Source of the DNA: Candidatus Methanocrinis natronophilus
GTDB taxonomy: Archaea; Halobacteriota; Methanosarcinia; Methanotrichales; Methanotrichaceae
Assembly (NCBI GenBank): GCA_029167045.1
Contig: JARFPK010000019.1
Location: forward strand, 1 to 41,874
Length of the DNA stretch: 41,874 nucleotides
Reading direction: 5' to 3'
The notes below the pieces were generated by a model. It saw only the letters and a program-made list of their open reading frames with translations. It ran no database searches and was not told the origin of the DNA. The translations under genes and the position numbers were made by a program. Shown piece by piece: positions 30,358 to 38,765 of this stretch; position 1 is the stretch's first letter, and each line of letters begins with the position of its first letter.

Positions 30358-32373
30358 TCAGCCTTCAGTGGCCTTCCGCCTCTGCCGCTCGTCCTTCCTC
30401 CTCTCAGCCCTGTAGTCCTGGATCATACCCTCCAGCCACTCGGCCTTCTGCCTCGCCACCCTCGTGCGCCTCCGATCTGCCCAACCCGCCATCGCTCCCT
30501 CCAGATCCCGGGGGTCGATAAGCCCGACGCCGGCTAACCGTCTCACCGGCACCTCCCGGACGGGGAGGACGGGGACTCCTCCGTCCATGAGGACCCCCTC
30601 GACTTTTTCGTCCATATCCGTCCCGGCGATCACCGCCTCCACCTCCATGGCTATGAGGAGGTCGGCGGCGTAGGCCCCTCCGCCGGTGGCGTCTTTTAGG
30701 AAGATCAGATCCCCTCTGGCGATCTCAAGCCGGGCTGAAGCCTCCATGATCGCCTCTTTTGAGAAGGAGGCGACATCCTTGACCTGCCTTCCCACCGCCT
30801 TCTCCTCCAGCTCCTCGCCCCTCCTCTCCCTCTTGAGCCTCGACTTGAGCCTCCTGTTCATCTTCCTCTCCTGCCGAAGGAGGGACCGGAGCCGGTCGAT
30901 CTCCTTCTCCCTGATCCTGATCTCGAGATCCCTTTTGATCTCCCGCCTGGACCTATCTTTCAGCCTCTCGATCTTCTCCGCTAGCTTACGCCGAGCCTCT
31001 TCCCCTGCCGCCAGCTGGACCTTCAGCTCCTCAATATACTCCTTCTGTCGCCTGATCTGGTCTGCATGGCGCCTGTTCTCCACCATCAGAGCTTCGAGCT
31101 CTGAGCCTACCTTCGGCTTCTCCTCCCCTTCCCTCCTCGACGGGGTTTCATGAACGGCGGGAGTCATGCCGGATATCGCCTGATCTATCGATAGACCCCG
31201 AACCACCTGGGCCTTCACCTCCTCGGGGTCGAGGTCTGGGGGGCACTTCTTATCGACCTGCTGGAACTTGTTTCTGTACTTCTTGTAGGCGCTGGCCGCC
31301 GCCGCCAGGGCGTCGCGCTCGTGGTCGTTTCTGTAGCCGTACCCCCGGGCGATGGCGATCTTCTCCTCGGAGGGGATCTCGCCTCCCGGAGAGTAGAGGA
31401 CGGCCGAGAAGGATCGCTTCACCTTCTCCACCGCCTCGGGAGCGGGAGATACGTCTGTCGCCACCACCAGAGGCTTTCCCCGATCGGATAGCCATTCTAT
31501 GACATCTGGAGGCGATAGCGCCCTGCCGCTGACGAGGTCGACGAGCTCTCCCCTCAAGTTGAGGGCGGCTATCCCGGTGGTCGTCCCCGGATCTATACCG
31601 GCTATGATGTAACCCCTTCTGCGGCGGAGGGGTTCGAATCTGAGCCTCGGCCTCTCCACTCCCTCGACCCTGATCTGGGCGTCGCCCCGATAGCCGGAGC
31701 GGATCTTGACATCTTTCCTATCCGCTTCCACCACGAACTCGCTTCTGATGTAGCCGCCGATCCCCTCCACGTGCCTTGCGGTGAACCTCAGCCCCTCCTC
31801 CCGGAGCCTCTCCTCCACCTCCCGGGATAGGGCCTTAACCGACCCGTGGATCTTCCGGGTGTACCTCTTCTGGGACCAGCCGCCCCGACCCGGGGACCTG
31901 CGGCGGCTGACCTTGATCCACGTCCTCTCCTCGAAGGCTGAGACGGCGCTTCCGACCCCCCGGGAGGCGAGCCGGGCGCAGGCCTCGGCCTCGTCCATGG
32001 GATCTTTCTTATCGAAGGATATCCCGTGCCAGCGGGCGAGCTTCGCCAGAGGTTCGGGCCTCTCCCCTCCCGTCGCCTGGACGAGCTTCGTCTCCGGAGG
32101 CAATTGTCTCAAAAGCCTGACCAGGTCGCCTCTGCTGGAGGCGAGCTCGTGGACGTTGTCCACCGCCACGATATCCGGGGACCGATGCCTTATCATCCTC
32201 AGGAGCTTCTCCCTGGTTACCAAAGGGTGGCGCTCCTCTCCGCCCTCGGCCAGGATGAAGAGGGCATAGCTTGGGGGTCGCTTCCCTTTAGGCGAGCCGC
32301 TGGCGATATCTACTCCGTAGATCAGCCCAGGAATCGGATCACCTCCATAGACCCTTCTCCCTCGGAGGTCCAC
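30358..32373 (-). CDS. DUF460 protein: RNase H-like nuclease fold with coiled coil
   Basis: The 671-residue protein is an archaea-wide conserved family of unknown function. The N-terminal part starts with IYGVDIASGSPKGKRPPSYA and VAVDNVHEL. A second RNase-H/RuvC-like segment follows at about residue 255 (IIAGIDPGTTTGIAALNL with VVATDVSP and NDHERDALAAAASAY), keeping acidic residues expected for a metal site. A long charged coiled coil (about residues 425-545) comes next, and a C-terminal globular part ends in basic KDERQRRKATEG. The start is a GTG (32373) directly after GGAGGG; an in-frame TAG lies four codons upstream. Nucleic-acid processing is likely but not shown. Confidence 0.88.
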   Translation of the reverse strand: MDLRGRRVYGGDPIPGLIYGVDIASGSPKGKRPPSYALFILAEGGEERHPLVTREKLLRMIRHRSPDIVAVDNVHELASSRGDLVRLLRQLPPETKLVQATGGERPEPLAKLARWHGISFDKKDPMDEAEACARLASRGVGSAVSAFEERTWIKVSRRRSPGRGGWSQKRYTRKIHGSVKALSREVEERLREEGLRFTARHVEGIGGYIRSEFVVEADRKDVKIRSGYRGDAQIRVEGVERPRLRFEPLRRRRGYIIAGIDPGTTTGIAALNLRGELVDLVSGRALSPPDVIEWLSDRGKPLVVATDVSPAPEAVEKVKRSFSAVLYSPGGEIPSEEKIAIARGYGYRNDHERDALAAAASAYKKYRNKFQQVDKKCPPDLDPEEVKAQVVRGLSIDQAISGMTPAVHETPSRREGEEKPKVGSELEALMVENRRHADQIRRQKEYIEELKVQLAAGEEARRKLAEKIERLKDRSRREIKRDLEIRIREKEIDRLRSLLRQERKMNRRLKSRLKRERRGEELEEKAVGRQVKDVASFSKEAIMEASARLEIARGDLIFLKDATGGGAYAADLLIAMEVEAVIAGTDMDEKVEGVLMDGGVPVLPVREVPVRRLAGVGLIDPRDLEGAMAGWADRRRTRVARQKAEWLEGMIQDYRAERRKDERQRRKATEG

Positions 32374-32467
32374 CCCTCCACTCTTCTATCCCCATCTCTG
32401 CCTCCATCCCCGCATCCATCTGATAGTCCATCCCCGTCTGCGTCTGAGGATCGATCCCCATCTCCAT
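32339..32467 (-). CDS. Possible Met-rich 42-residue frame before DUF460
   Basis: In the gap between RIO2 and DUF460 a frame reads MEMGIDPQTQTGMDYQMDAG and onwards with five spaced Gly-Met/Met-Gly pairs, ending in GGPPREKGLWR. It overlaps the DUF460 start by 35 bases. The DNA is a degenerate GGGGATGGA-type repeat, so the frame may be an accident of low complexity. Confidence 0.2.
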   Translation of the reverse strand: MEMGIDPQTQTGMDYQMDAGMEAEMGIEEWRGGPPREKGLWR

Positions 32468-32555
32468 CTCAGGGTCCGTTCCAGTCTTGCGTCTCAGGGC
32501 CCCTCATCCAGATCTCCGAGCCTACCCTCACCCCAGCTTCTCGCCCCCCGTCCCA

Positions 32556-33545
32556 TCAGTTCTCATCCTCAGCGATGATGGAGGCGATCGCCTCTTGAGG
32601 CTCCACGTCCAGGCGGTACTTCCGTTCGAAGTGGTCGATGACGTTCTTGACGTCCCTTCCGAGGAGGTCGACGGATCGGGGATCAGTCCGGGAGACGGCC
32701 TGGGGCCAGTCTATGATGACGATCTCTCCATCCTCCCCGACCAGGACGTTGTAGGGGCTGAGGTCGGCGTGGACGAAACCCCCCCTCCAGGCGGCTGCGA
32801 TCTCTTCGAGGACGATCTCCAGGCACTCCTTGGGGTTTTCAAGGTCGAGCTTGTAGAGCTCCGCTCCCCCCATATGCTCCATCACCAAGGCGTGGAAGCT
32901 GAGGGCGACGGGCTCCGGGACCGAGACCGCAGGATAAAGGGCTTTCAGAACCTTGTACTCCCTCGCCGCCCCGATCCTTGCGGCGTGGATCCAGGCGCAC
33001 CGGGGCCCGTCGAGAAGGTGGCTTCTCGCCCTCCTGACGTGCTTGAAGCTCGTCGTCCCCTGGCGGTGGAACTTCACCGCCAGGGGGATGAGCTCCCCCA
33101 GATCCTCCGTTGATCCGGCCACCCCCCTACCCCCTGGGAGGTTCTTCTCCCGCCCATCTTCTTCCGAAGGGTCCTCTTTAGACCCCGCACCACCTCTGGC
33201 GGGGGCCCTGCCCAGGGCCTCGAAGACGACCGACTCCTTGCCGACCCCGAGGAGGTCGCCGAGGGAGACGACTACGCCTCTGGCGACAAGCTCGGATAGG
33301 GCGATGAGGTCGTAGGCGGCGAAGCCTATCTGGTAGCCCTCGTACGGCTCCGTCGTCTTGAATACGAGCTTCTTTGAAACGAGCTTCGAGAGGCCCGTCC
33401 TCGTCCCCTTTAGGGAGAGGCGGCCTTTGGCCAGGAGGTCCTCGATGGGGACCCACTCGGAGCGGCGCATCCCCCTCTCTATCGCCTTGAGGAGGGCGAT
33501 CTCCTTTCGATCCAGTCTCAGGAAAGCTTCTGCCAGGTTCTCCAC
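32556..33545 (-). CDS. rio2: RIO2-type atypical protein kinase/ATPase
   Basis: Rio2 assists late maturation of the small ribosomal subunit. The 329-residue protein has the N-terminal winged helix (ENLAEAFLRLDRKEIALLKA...) and then the RIO domain: GVGKESVVFEA glycine loop, AVKFHRQGTTSFKHVRRAR with the ATP lysine and STFRxxR-like helix, FVHADLSPYNVLV catalytic loop and IIDWPQAV metal motif. About 35 Gly/Glu-rich residues (RAPARGGAGSKEDPSEEDGR...) are inserted between the glycine loop and the lysine strand, where the family normally has a short turn. The GTG at 33545 is chosen: the TATA box at 33564-33575 places the transcription start there. Longer frames would lie outside the transcript. Confidence 0.93.
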   Translation of the reverse strand: MENLAEAFLRLDRKEIALLKAIERGMRRSEWVPIEDLLAKGRLSLKGTRTGLSKLVSKKLVFKTTEPYEGYQIGFAAYDLIALSELVARGVVVSLGDLLGVGKESVVFEALGRAPARGGAGSKEDPSEEDGREKNLPGGRGVAGSTEDLGELIPLAVKFHRQGTTSFKHVRRARSHLLDGPRCAWIHAARIGAAREYKVLKALYPAVSVPEPVALSFHALVMEHMGGAELYKLDLENPKECLEIVLEEIAAAWRGGFVHADLSPYNVLVGEDGEIVIIDWPQAVSRTDPRSVDLLGRDVKNVIDHFERKYRLDVEPQEAIASIIAEDEN

Positions 33546-33563
33546 GGCCAGTAATTTGTCGGC

Positions 33564-33575
33564 TATAATTAAAAT
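33564..33575 (-). promoter_or_regulatory. TATA box of rio2
   Basis: TTTTAATTATAG on the minus strand is about 25 bases upstream of the GTG at 33545, consistent with a leaderless mRNA. Confidence 0.55.
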
Positions 33576-33596
33576 TGATTGCCCTTTGGAAATGAA

Positions 33597-33619
33597 GGCC
33601 CGGCGGCAGGGGCCGGGCC
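33597..33619 (-). terminator. GC-rich hairpin terminator after isocitrate dehydrogenase
   Basis: GGCCCGG and CCGGGCC form a perfect 7-bp stem with a 9-nt loop, followed on the minus strand by TTCATTTCC. It lies 25-47 bases past the icd stop and before the rio2 TATA box. Confidence 0.6.
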
Positions 33620-33643
33620 CGCCCTCCGTTATCTTAGGTTTCT

Positions 33644-34843
33644 CTACTGATACCCCTTCCACCTCGCCTCCAAATCCGGGTCCGTGAGGGTATCCATGAC
33701 GTAGTCGGCGAACTCCCCCCCCGTCGCCCCGTCGGCCCTTCCCGTCAGGACGACCTTCTTCTCGTGCTGGCTGCAGATGTCCAGGGCCATCTCGAGCCTC
33801 CTCGCCTCCTCTGCAAAGCCGATGTGGCCGAGGAGCAACACCGACGCCCGCATCATGCTGGAGGGGTCGGCGTACTGGGCCCGTCCCTCGTCTACCATCC
33901 TCGGAGCCGAGCCGTGGATCGCCTCGAACATGGCGTGCCTCTTTCCTATGTTGGCGGAGCCGGCGGTCCCGACGCCGCCCTGAAACTCCGCCGCCTCGTC
34001 GGTGATGATGTCGCCGTAGAGGTTCGGGAGGACGACTACCCTAAACTGGGTCCTCCTCTTGGGGTCGACGAGCTTTGCGGCCATGATGTCGATGAACCAC
34101 TCGTCGAATTCGATCTCAGGATACCCCTTCGCCACCTCCCTTGCCACCTCCAGGAACTTGCCGTCGCTCGTCTTGATGACGTTCGCCTTGGTGACGGCGG
34201 TGACCCGGTCGATCCCGTTCTTCTTCGCGTGGTCGAAGGCGAGCCTGACGATCCTCTCCGCCCCCTGGGTGGTGGTGACGGTGAAGTCGAAGGCGATGTC
34301 CTCGGTGAGGTTGAACCCCTTCGATCCGAGGATGTAAGCCCCCTCGGTATTCTCCCTGAAGAAGACCCAGTCGATCCCCTCCTTGGGGACCTTGACAGGG
34401 CGGACGTTGGCGAAGAGGTCCAGCTCCCGGCGCATGGCGACGTTGGCGGACTCGAGGTTCGGCCAGGGGTCCCCCTTCTTGGGCGTCGTCAAAGGTCCTT
34501 TGAGGATGGCATGGCACCCTTTCAATTCATCGATCACCCCGTCGGGCAAGGCCTTCATCGCCTTCGCCCTCTCCTCTATGGAGAGCCCCGCCACGTCTCT
34601 GATCTCGACCTTGCCTGAATCGATCTCGTCTCTCAGAACATATTCGAGGACCCTCTTGGCCTCGGCGGTTATGAACGGGCCTATCCCGTCCCCTCCCACC
34701 ACGCCGATGACCATCTTATCTATGGTGGAGTAATCGATCCAATCCCCCCCGGCCTTCATCTCCTCCACCCGGTCCATCTGCTCCGCGAGGAGCTTCTCAA
34801 AATGAGCCTTCGCCCTCTCTATAGCCTCTCTCCGTTCGGTCAT
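33644..34843 (-). CDS. icd: Isocitrate dehydrogenase (isocitrate/isopropylmalate family)
   Basis: The 399-residue enzyme has VVGGDGIGPFITAEAKRVL, the substrate-phosphate loop SANVAMRRELDLFANVRPV, FFRENTEGAYI, the catalytic Tyr/Lys region (TAVTKANVIKTSDG), and the metal-site segment VLPNLYGDIITDEAAEFQGG. The RENTEGAY and ELDLFANVRP patterns favour isocitrate over 3-isopropylmalate, but the coenzyme (NAD or NADP) is not certain. The N-terminal 35 residues form a charged helix. The ATG at 34843 has GAGGG 9 bases upstream, while the in-frame ATG at 34852 touches it. It would make 2-oxoglutarate from isocitrate. Confidence 0.9.
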   Translation of the reverse strand: MTERREAIERAKAHFEKLLAEQMDRVEEMKAGGDWIDYSTIDKMVIGVVGGDGIGPFITAEAKRVLEYVLRDEIDSGKVEIRDVAGLSIEERAKAMKALPDGVIDELKGCHAILKGPLTTPKKGDPWPNLESANVAMRRELDLFANVRPVKVPKEGIDWVFFRENTEGAYILGSKGFNLTEDIAFDFTVTTTQGAERIVRLAFDHAKKNGIDRVTAVTKANVIKTSDGKFLEVAREVAKGYPEIEFDEWFIDIMAAKLVDPKRRTQFRVVVLPNLYGDIITDEAAEFQGGVGTAGSANIGKRHAMFEAIHGSAPRMVDEGRAQYADPSSMMRASVLLLGHIGFAEEARRLEMALDICSQHEKKVVLTGRADGATGGEFADYVMDTLTDPDLEARWKGYQ

Positions 34844-34938
34844 TAAAATCATCCCTCAGATCAATCGATTCCCATTATACTAGTCCTCATCCATAATTAA
34901 CATATCTGGCCACCATCCCTAATCGATCTTCGTGCCCA

Positions 34939-34950
34939 TTAAAAATATAA
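34939..34950 (+). promoter_or_regulatory. TATA box of the small membrane protein/nucleotidyltransferase unit
   Basis: TTAAAAATATAA lies 24-35 bases upstream of the 30-residue frame at 34974, so transcription should start just before it. Confidence 0.55.
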
Positions 34951-34973
34951 ACTTCAAGATCAGAGGGTAGTAT

Positions 34974-35066
34974 ATGACAGCCCAGGAGATAGCGTTCTAC
35001 GTCATAATATTCCTGATCGTCTTCATGGTGACCCGGATATTAATCAAAATCAGGCGCGGGTACTGA
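34974..35066 (+). CDS. 30-residue single-pass membrane protein
   Basis: The frame reads MTAQEIAFYVIIFLIVFMVT followed by RILIKIRRGY and a TGA. It has one hydrophobic helix of about 16 residues and a basic C-terminus, so the C-terminus should face the cytoplasm. A GAGGG ribosome site and a TATA box at the right distance precede it. The nucleotidyltransferase gene starts 17 bases after its stop, so they likely share an mRNA. Function unknown; too small for most gene callers. Confidence 0.65.
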   Translation: MTAQEIAFYVIIFLIVFMVTRILIKIRRGY

Positions 35067-35083
35067 CCGGAGATGGTCGGAAG

Positions 35084-36352
35084 ATGTTTCCACCGGTGAT
35101 CGCCACCGTCGGCGGAGGAGGCACAAGGCTCTATCCTCTCACCCTCGACCAGCCCAAGCCCCTGGTAGACCTCTGCGATACCGCCATCATCGCCACCCTC
35201 TTCAGAGTTCTGGCAAACCAGGGGTGCAGGCGGTTCATTCTAGGTTCCAAGGGCGCAGAGAACACCCTCCCCCTAAACAACTACTTCAAGGCTGGGGAGG
35301 GGTTCTTCAAGAGGCTCGGCATCAACGATATCGAGGAGTTCTCCTACCAACCCCAGTACGACGACAGGGGGAGCGCCGACTCATTGAGATACTGCATGAA
35401 CTACTTCGACGTCCAGGAGGATATGCTCGTAGTCTCTGGAGACAACGTCATCGATATCAACCTCAGAAACTTCATAGATTTTCACCGGGAGAAGGGTGCC
35501 GTCCTCACCGTCGCCCTCAAAGAGCTCCCGGCAGGTGAAGAGGTATCCCAGTACGGCGTCGCTGATATTGGCGGAGATCTCAGGGTTAGGGGATTCGTAG
35601 AGAAGCCTGCCCCAGGAAGGGAGCCGTCCAGAATGATCAACACTGCATTTTACTTATTCTCCCCAGAGGTCCGGGATCTCCTTGCGGAGATGGGCGACTC
35701 GGCCCGGGACATAGGTGGCGACCTGATACCTTACCTGACAGAGCGCGGATATCCGGTATTCGGCTACCCCGTTAAGGGATACTGGATAGACATAGGCACC
35801 CCTGAAAGGCTCCTGCAGGCGGCGATGGACTTTCTCGCGGGAAAGGTGGAGCACTACGCCTTCAGAAACGAGTACCGTCCAGGCCAGTGGGTCAACCCAA
35901 AAACCCTCAATAGGATCGAGAAACACCTCGACTCCGGGGATATCGAGCTACGGGGAAAGGTCTTCATAGGCAGGAACTGCAGCATCGAGAAGGGGGTCGT
36001 CATAGAGAACTCTCATATCGGCCATACGAGCCTGATAGAGAGGGATTCGAAGATCAAAAACAGCATGGTGATGAGCTTCTCCAACATAAAGAGGAGTTCA
36101 TCTCTGAATCGAGCGATTGTGGGAAGACACTCCATCATAGGGACCAGATGCATCCTCGACGCCGACCTTTCCTCCGGCAGGAAGCCGGGGAGGATACCGG
36201 TGGCGGGAGAGAACGTCAGCCTCCCGCCGGAGTCGGTGGTGGGGCCCGGGACTAGGGTGGCCCCCCTCAAATACAGCTACAAGATCCTGGCTACGGGGAA
36301 GTTCTCACAGCTGGGATCCGATGACAAGAATATATTCTTCTGCGAGAAATGA
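35084..36352 (+). CDS. Sugar-phosphate nucleotidyltransferase with beta-helix C-terminus
   Basis: The 422-residue enzyme has an N-terminal nucleotidyltransferase domain: VGGGGTRLYPLTLDQPKPL, SGDNVIDINL, FVEKPAPG and YWIDIGTPERLL. A left-handed beta-helix follows (from about residue 295, hexads such as IGRNCSIEKGVVIENS and IGHTS). This is the GlmU/GlgC/mannose-1-phosphate guanylyltransferase plan. It activates a sugar 1-phosphate for glycan or compatible-solute synthesis; sugar and nucleotide are not determined. The C-terminal 60 residues beyond the helix are less typical. GGAGATGG precedes the ATG. Confidence 0.9.
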   Translation: MFPPVIATVGGGGTRLYPLTLDQPKPLVDLCDTAIIATLFRVLANQGCRRFILGSKGAENTLPLNNYFKAGEGFFKRLGINDIEEFSYQPQYDDRGSADSLRYCMNYFDVQEDMLVVSGDNVIDINLRNFIDFHREKGAVLTVALKELPAGEEVSQYGVADIGGDLRVRGFVEKPAPGREPSRMINTAFYLFSPEVRDLLAEMGDSARDIGGDLIPYLTERGYPVFGYPVKGYWIDIGTPERLLQAAMDFLAGKVEHYAFRNEYRPGQWVNPKTLNRIEKHLDSGDIELRGKVFIGRNCSIEKGVVIENSHIGHTSLIERDSKIKNSMVMSFSNIKRSSSLNRAIVGRHSIIGTRCILDADLSSGRKPGRIPVAGENVSLPPESVVGPGTRVAPLKYSYKILATGKFSQLGSDDKNIFFCEK

Positions 36353-36354
36353 CC

Positions 36355-36588
36355 CTACCAGTATCGCTCCCAGCCGCCTGTATCCAGGGCCCTGACCCTA
36401 TATTTTTTATCGTTCTCTAAGAGGAACTTATGGAGATCCTCGGGGCTCTTGAAGAAGGACTTGTCGTGGAGGTTCTCGTATATCTCCTCGGAGGTGAACC
36501 CGGAGAGATGCCCTTCTGCGTATACTATCCTCTCGATGGTGTACCACAAGTCGTCGAATTTTCTGAGGCCTGCTGTAAATTCAACCAT
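36355..36588 (-). CDS. Small protein of unknown function (77 aa)
   Basis: The protein starts MVEFTAGLRKFDDLWYTIER and is soluble, with aromatic and charged residues spread evenly and no cysteine. FTSEEIYENL and KSPEDLHKFLLENDKKYRV look like two helix-rich segments, possibly a small helical or winged fold. It converges with the nucleotidyltransferase gene, 2 bases apart, and is divergent from the UDG gene. No family recognised. The ATG at 36588 is favoured over a GTG at 36597 by GGTGG placement. Confidence 0.65.
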   Translation of the reverse strand: MVEFTAGLRKFDDLWYTIERIVYAEGHLSGFTSEEIYENLHDKSFFKSPEDLHKFLLENDKKYRVRALDTGGWERYW

Positions 36589-36656
36589 TCCTACCACCTT
36601 TGTAGGGCGGTTCTGGCTTAAATGAATAAGTACGTTTCGTTCCTTGGGAACTTTAC

Positions 36657-37262
36657 ATGAATACAGATCAAAGCGCTGAGGTGAAGAGGAGCCCTCCTGA
36701 ACGGTCCAGGGAGCTCGTATCCATCGAAGAAGCGATAAAGGCCTGCGAGGGGTGTCCCCTGGCCCGGGGTAGGACGAAGGCGGTCCCAGGAGAGGGTCCT
36801 GACCGGGCCGATATCCTCCTCGTGGGCGAGGCGCCAGGAAGGGATGAGGACAGATCAGGCAGGCCCTTCGTCGGGAGGGCGGGATCGGTCCTGGATCGGG
36901 CCCTCAAAGAGGCTGGGATCGAACGGTCCAAGGTCTATATAACGAACGTCGTCAAATGCCGGCCGCCGGGGAATAGAAGGCCCAAGAGGGAAGAGGTGAA
37001 GGCGTGTCTCCCCCACCTCCAATCCCAGATCGGGGAAGTCAGGCCGAAGGTGGTGATCCTCATGGGGAACGCGGCGACAAAGGCGGTCCTGGGTATAGAG
37101 GGGGTCACAGACCTCCGGGGCCAGGCCTTTGGAGAGCTGTACTTCGTCACCTTCCATCCCGCAGCTCTCCTCAGAAATAGAAATCTAGAAGATGCCCTCG
37201 TCTCGGACCTCAAGGCCGCCATCTCCAGGGCTACGATCTCAAAGAGCGATGCCGAGGATTAA
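36657..37262 (+). CDS. Uracil-DNA glycosylase, family 4 (iron-sulfur)
   Basis: The 201-residue enzyme removes uracil from DNA. It has the family 4 iron-sulfur cysteines (CEGC at 30-33, VVKC near 102 and VKAC near 119), the active-site motif GEAPGRDEDRSGRPFVGRAG and the C-terminal FHPAALLRN. The N-terminal 20 residues are an unconserved charged tail. A TTAAATGAATAA element upstream may be its TATA box. It pairs functionally with the endonuclease IV encoded at 4300-5148. Confidence 0.94.
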   Translation: MNTDQSAEVKRSPPERSRELVSIEEAIKACEGCPLARGRTKAVPGEGPDRADILLVGEAPGRDEDRSGRPFVGRAGSVLDRALKEAGIERSKVYITNVVKCRPPGNRRPKREEVKACLPHLQSQIGEVRPKVVILMGNAATKAVLGIEGVTDLRGQAFGELYFVTFHPAALLRNRNLEDALVSDLKAAISRATISKSDAED

Positions 37263-37285
37263 GGCGGATCTGCCAGCGACGGTGG

Positions 37286-38611
37286 TCAGGGGCCTTTTTC
37301 TGGAGAGAATAGGGCCTCTACCTTCGAGACGTCCTCGGAGAGGGATAGGATGTAGACCCGGTCTCCATCCTTTACCTCCGTCTCAGGGGAGGGGATTACG
37401 GGCTGGTTTCCCCGCATGATCATGCCCAGGATCGCTCCCTTCGGCATCTTCTCTGCGGCGTTCTTCCCCACGATCTTCGCCTCCTTCTCGGCCCGGAACT
37501 CCAGGACTTCTGCCCCTTCGCCTGCCTGGACGATCGCATCATCGCCGCCCTTTATCAGGCGGAGGACGGCCTCGACGGTCACCCTCCCGGGGCTTATGGC
37601 GTGGTCGACCCCCACCATCTCGAAGAGGTCGATGTAATCGCTCCTGTCGACCCTGGCGACGATCTTATCGGCCCCCAGCTGTTTTGCCAATAGGGAGCAT
37701 AAGAGGTTCTTCTCGTCGAAGCCGGTGACGGAGAAGACGGCGTCCATGGACCCGACGTTCTCGCCTTTGATCAGGGATATGTCGGTCCCGTCCCCGTTGA
37801 GGATCAGGGTATCTGGGAGCTTCTCGGCCAGATCCTGACATCGCTCGTTATCGATCTCCACCAGCTTCAGATCGAAGTCCATCTTCTCCAGCCACTTGGC
37901 CAGGTAAAATCCGACGACACCGCCCCCGACTATCATGACCTTGTGAGATGCGGTCTCCTCGTGGACGAGCCTGCGTAGCTTCGGCACGGACCTGGCGTCA
38001 CAGGCCAATATAAGCCGGTCCCCGGGATTAACCGGATCCTCCTTCTTTGGGATGAGGATCTCTTCCCCCCTCTTGATGGCAGCAGCCTTGCAGTTCTCGG
38101 GGAGCCTGAGGCTTCCTATAGGTCCGAGAAGGGGCGCCCCCTCTTCCACCTTCAGCTCGATCAGCTCCCCCTTCCCCCCGGCGAGCCTCCGCCGTTCGAG
38201 GATGGTGGGAAAGTAGAGGTCTGTGACGATCCTCTCGGCCATCACCAACTCAGGGCAGATCATGAGGCCTATTCCGATCTGCTTTCGATCTTTCATCGGC
38301 TGGTCGATGTAATCGGGGTTGCTGATCCTCGCGATCGTCCTCTCGACGCCGAGATGGCTGGCGGTGATGCAGGTGATGATGTTCACCTCGTCGTTGCCGG
38401 TGACGGCGACTACTATATCCGCCTCCTGTACCCCTGCCTCCATCAGGAGCTGGGCGTCGGCGGCGTTCCCCTGGAGGATCTGGGCATCGACCCCCTCGAG
38501 GCGCTGGCAGGCCTTGCTGCTCTGGTCGATTACGGTAACGTCGAAGGCGCCGGAGAGCTCTCTTGCCAGGTGAAAGCCCACCTCTCCAGCCCCGGTTATA
38601 AAGATCTGCAT
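37286..38611 (-). CDS. trkA: TrkA-type potassium channel/transporter regulator (two RCK domains)
   Basis: The 441-residue cytoplasmic protein has two tandem RCK units. The first starts MQIFITGAGEVGFHLAREL and the second (about residue 225) VMIVGGGVVGFYLAKWL, each a Rossmann fold binding NAD(H) or nucleotides and followed by a TrkA-C domain (GKGELIELKV... and EGAEVLEFRA...). It gates a TrkH/KtrB-like membrane subunit, which is not encoded in the window. The length and double layout match archaeal and gammaproteobacterial TrkA. Confidence 0.93.
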   Translation of the reverse strand: MQIFITGAGEVGFHLARELSGAFDVTVIDQSSKACQRLEGVDAQILQGNAADAQLLMEAGVQEADIVVAVTGNDEVNIITCITASHLGVERTIARISNPDYIDQPMKDRKQIGIGLMICPELVMAERIVTDLYFPTILERRRLAGGKGELIELKVEEGAPLLGPIGSLRLPENCKAAAIKRGEEILIPKKEDPVNPGDRLILACDARSVPKLRRLVHEETASHKVMIVGGGVVGFYLAKWLEKMDFDLKLVEIDNERCQDLAEKLPDTLILNGDGTDISLIKGENVGSMDAVFSVTGFDEKNLLCSLLAKQLGADKIVARVDRSDYIDLFEMVGVDHAISPGRVTVEAVLRLIKGGDDAIVQAGEGAEVLEFRAEKEAKIVGKNAAEKMPKGAILGMIMRGNQPVIPSPETEVKDGDRVYILSLSEDVSKVEALFSPEKGP

Positions 38612-38765
38612 CCAATCCCTCTCCTAACGACCCTCCCTCCGGGAGTGAACGTAAGGGATGGTTAGGTCATGCCGACGGGAAAAGGCTTTCGACGGGTTCC
38701 TCCCCTCGGAGGTTGGGAAACGAAGAAAGAACTTTTTTCTATCATCAGGAGGAGAGGGGACCTTG

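Noticed and set aside
38658-38765. 36-codon N-terminal extension of the DHH phosphoesterase
   Set aside because: Unrelated basic sequence; a good ribosome site supports the ATG at 38766.
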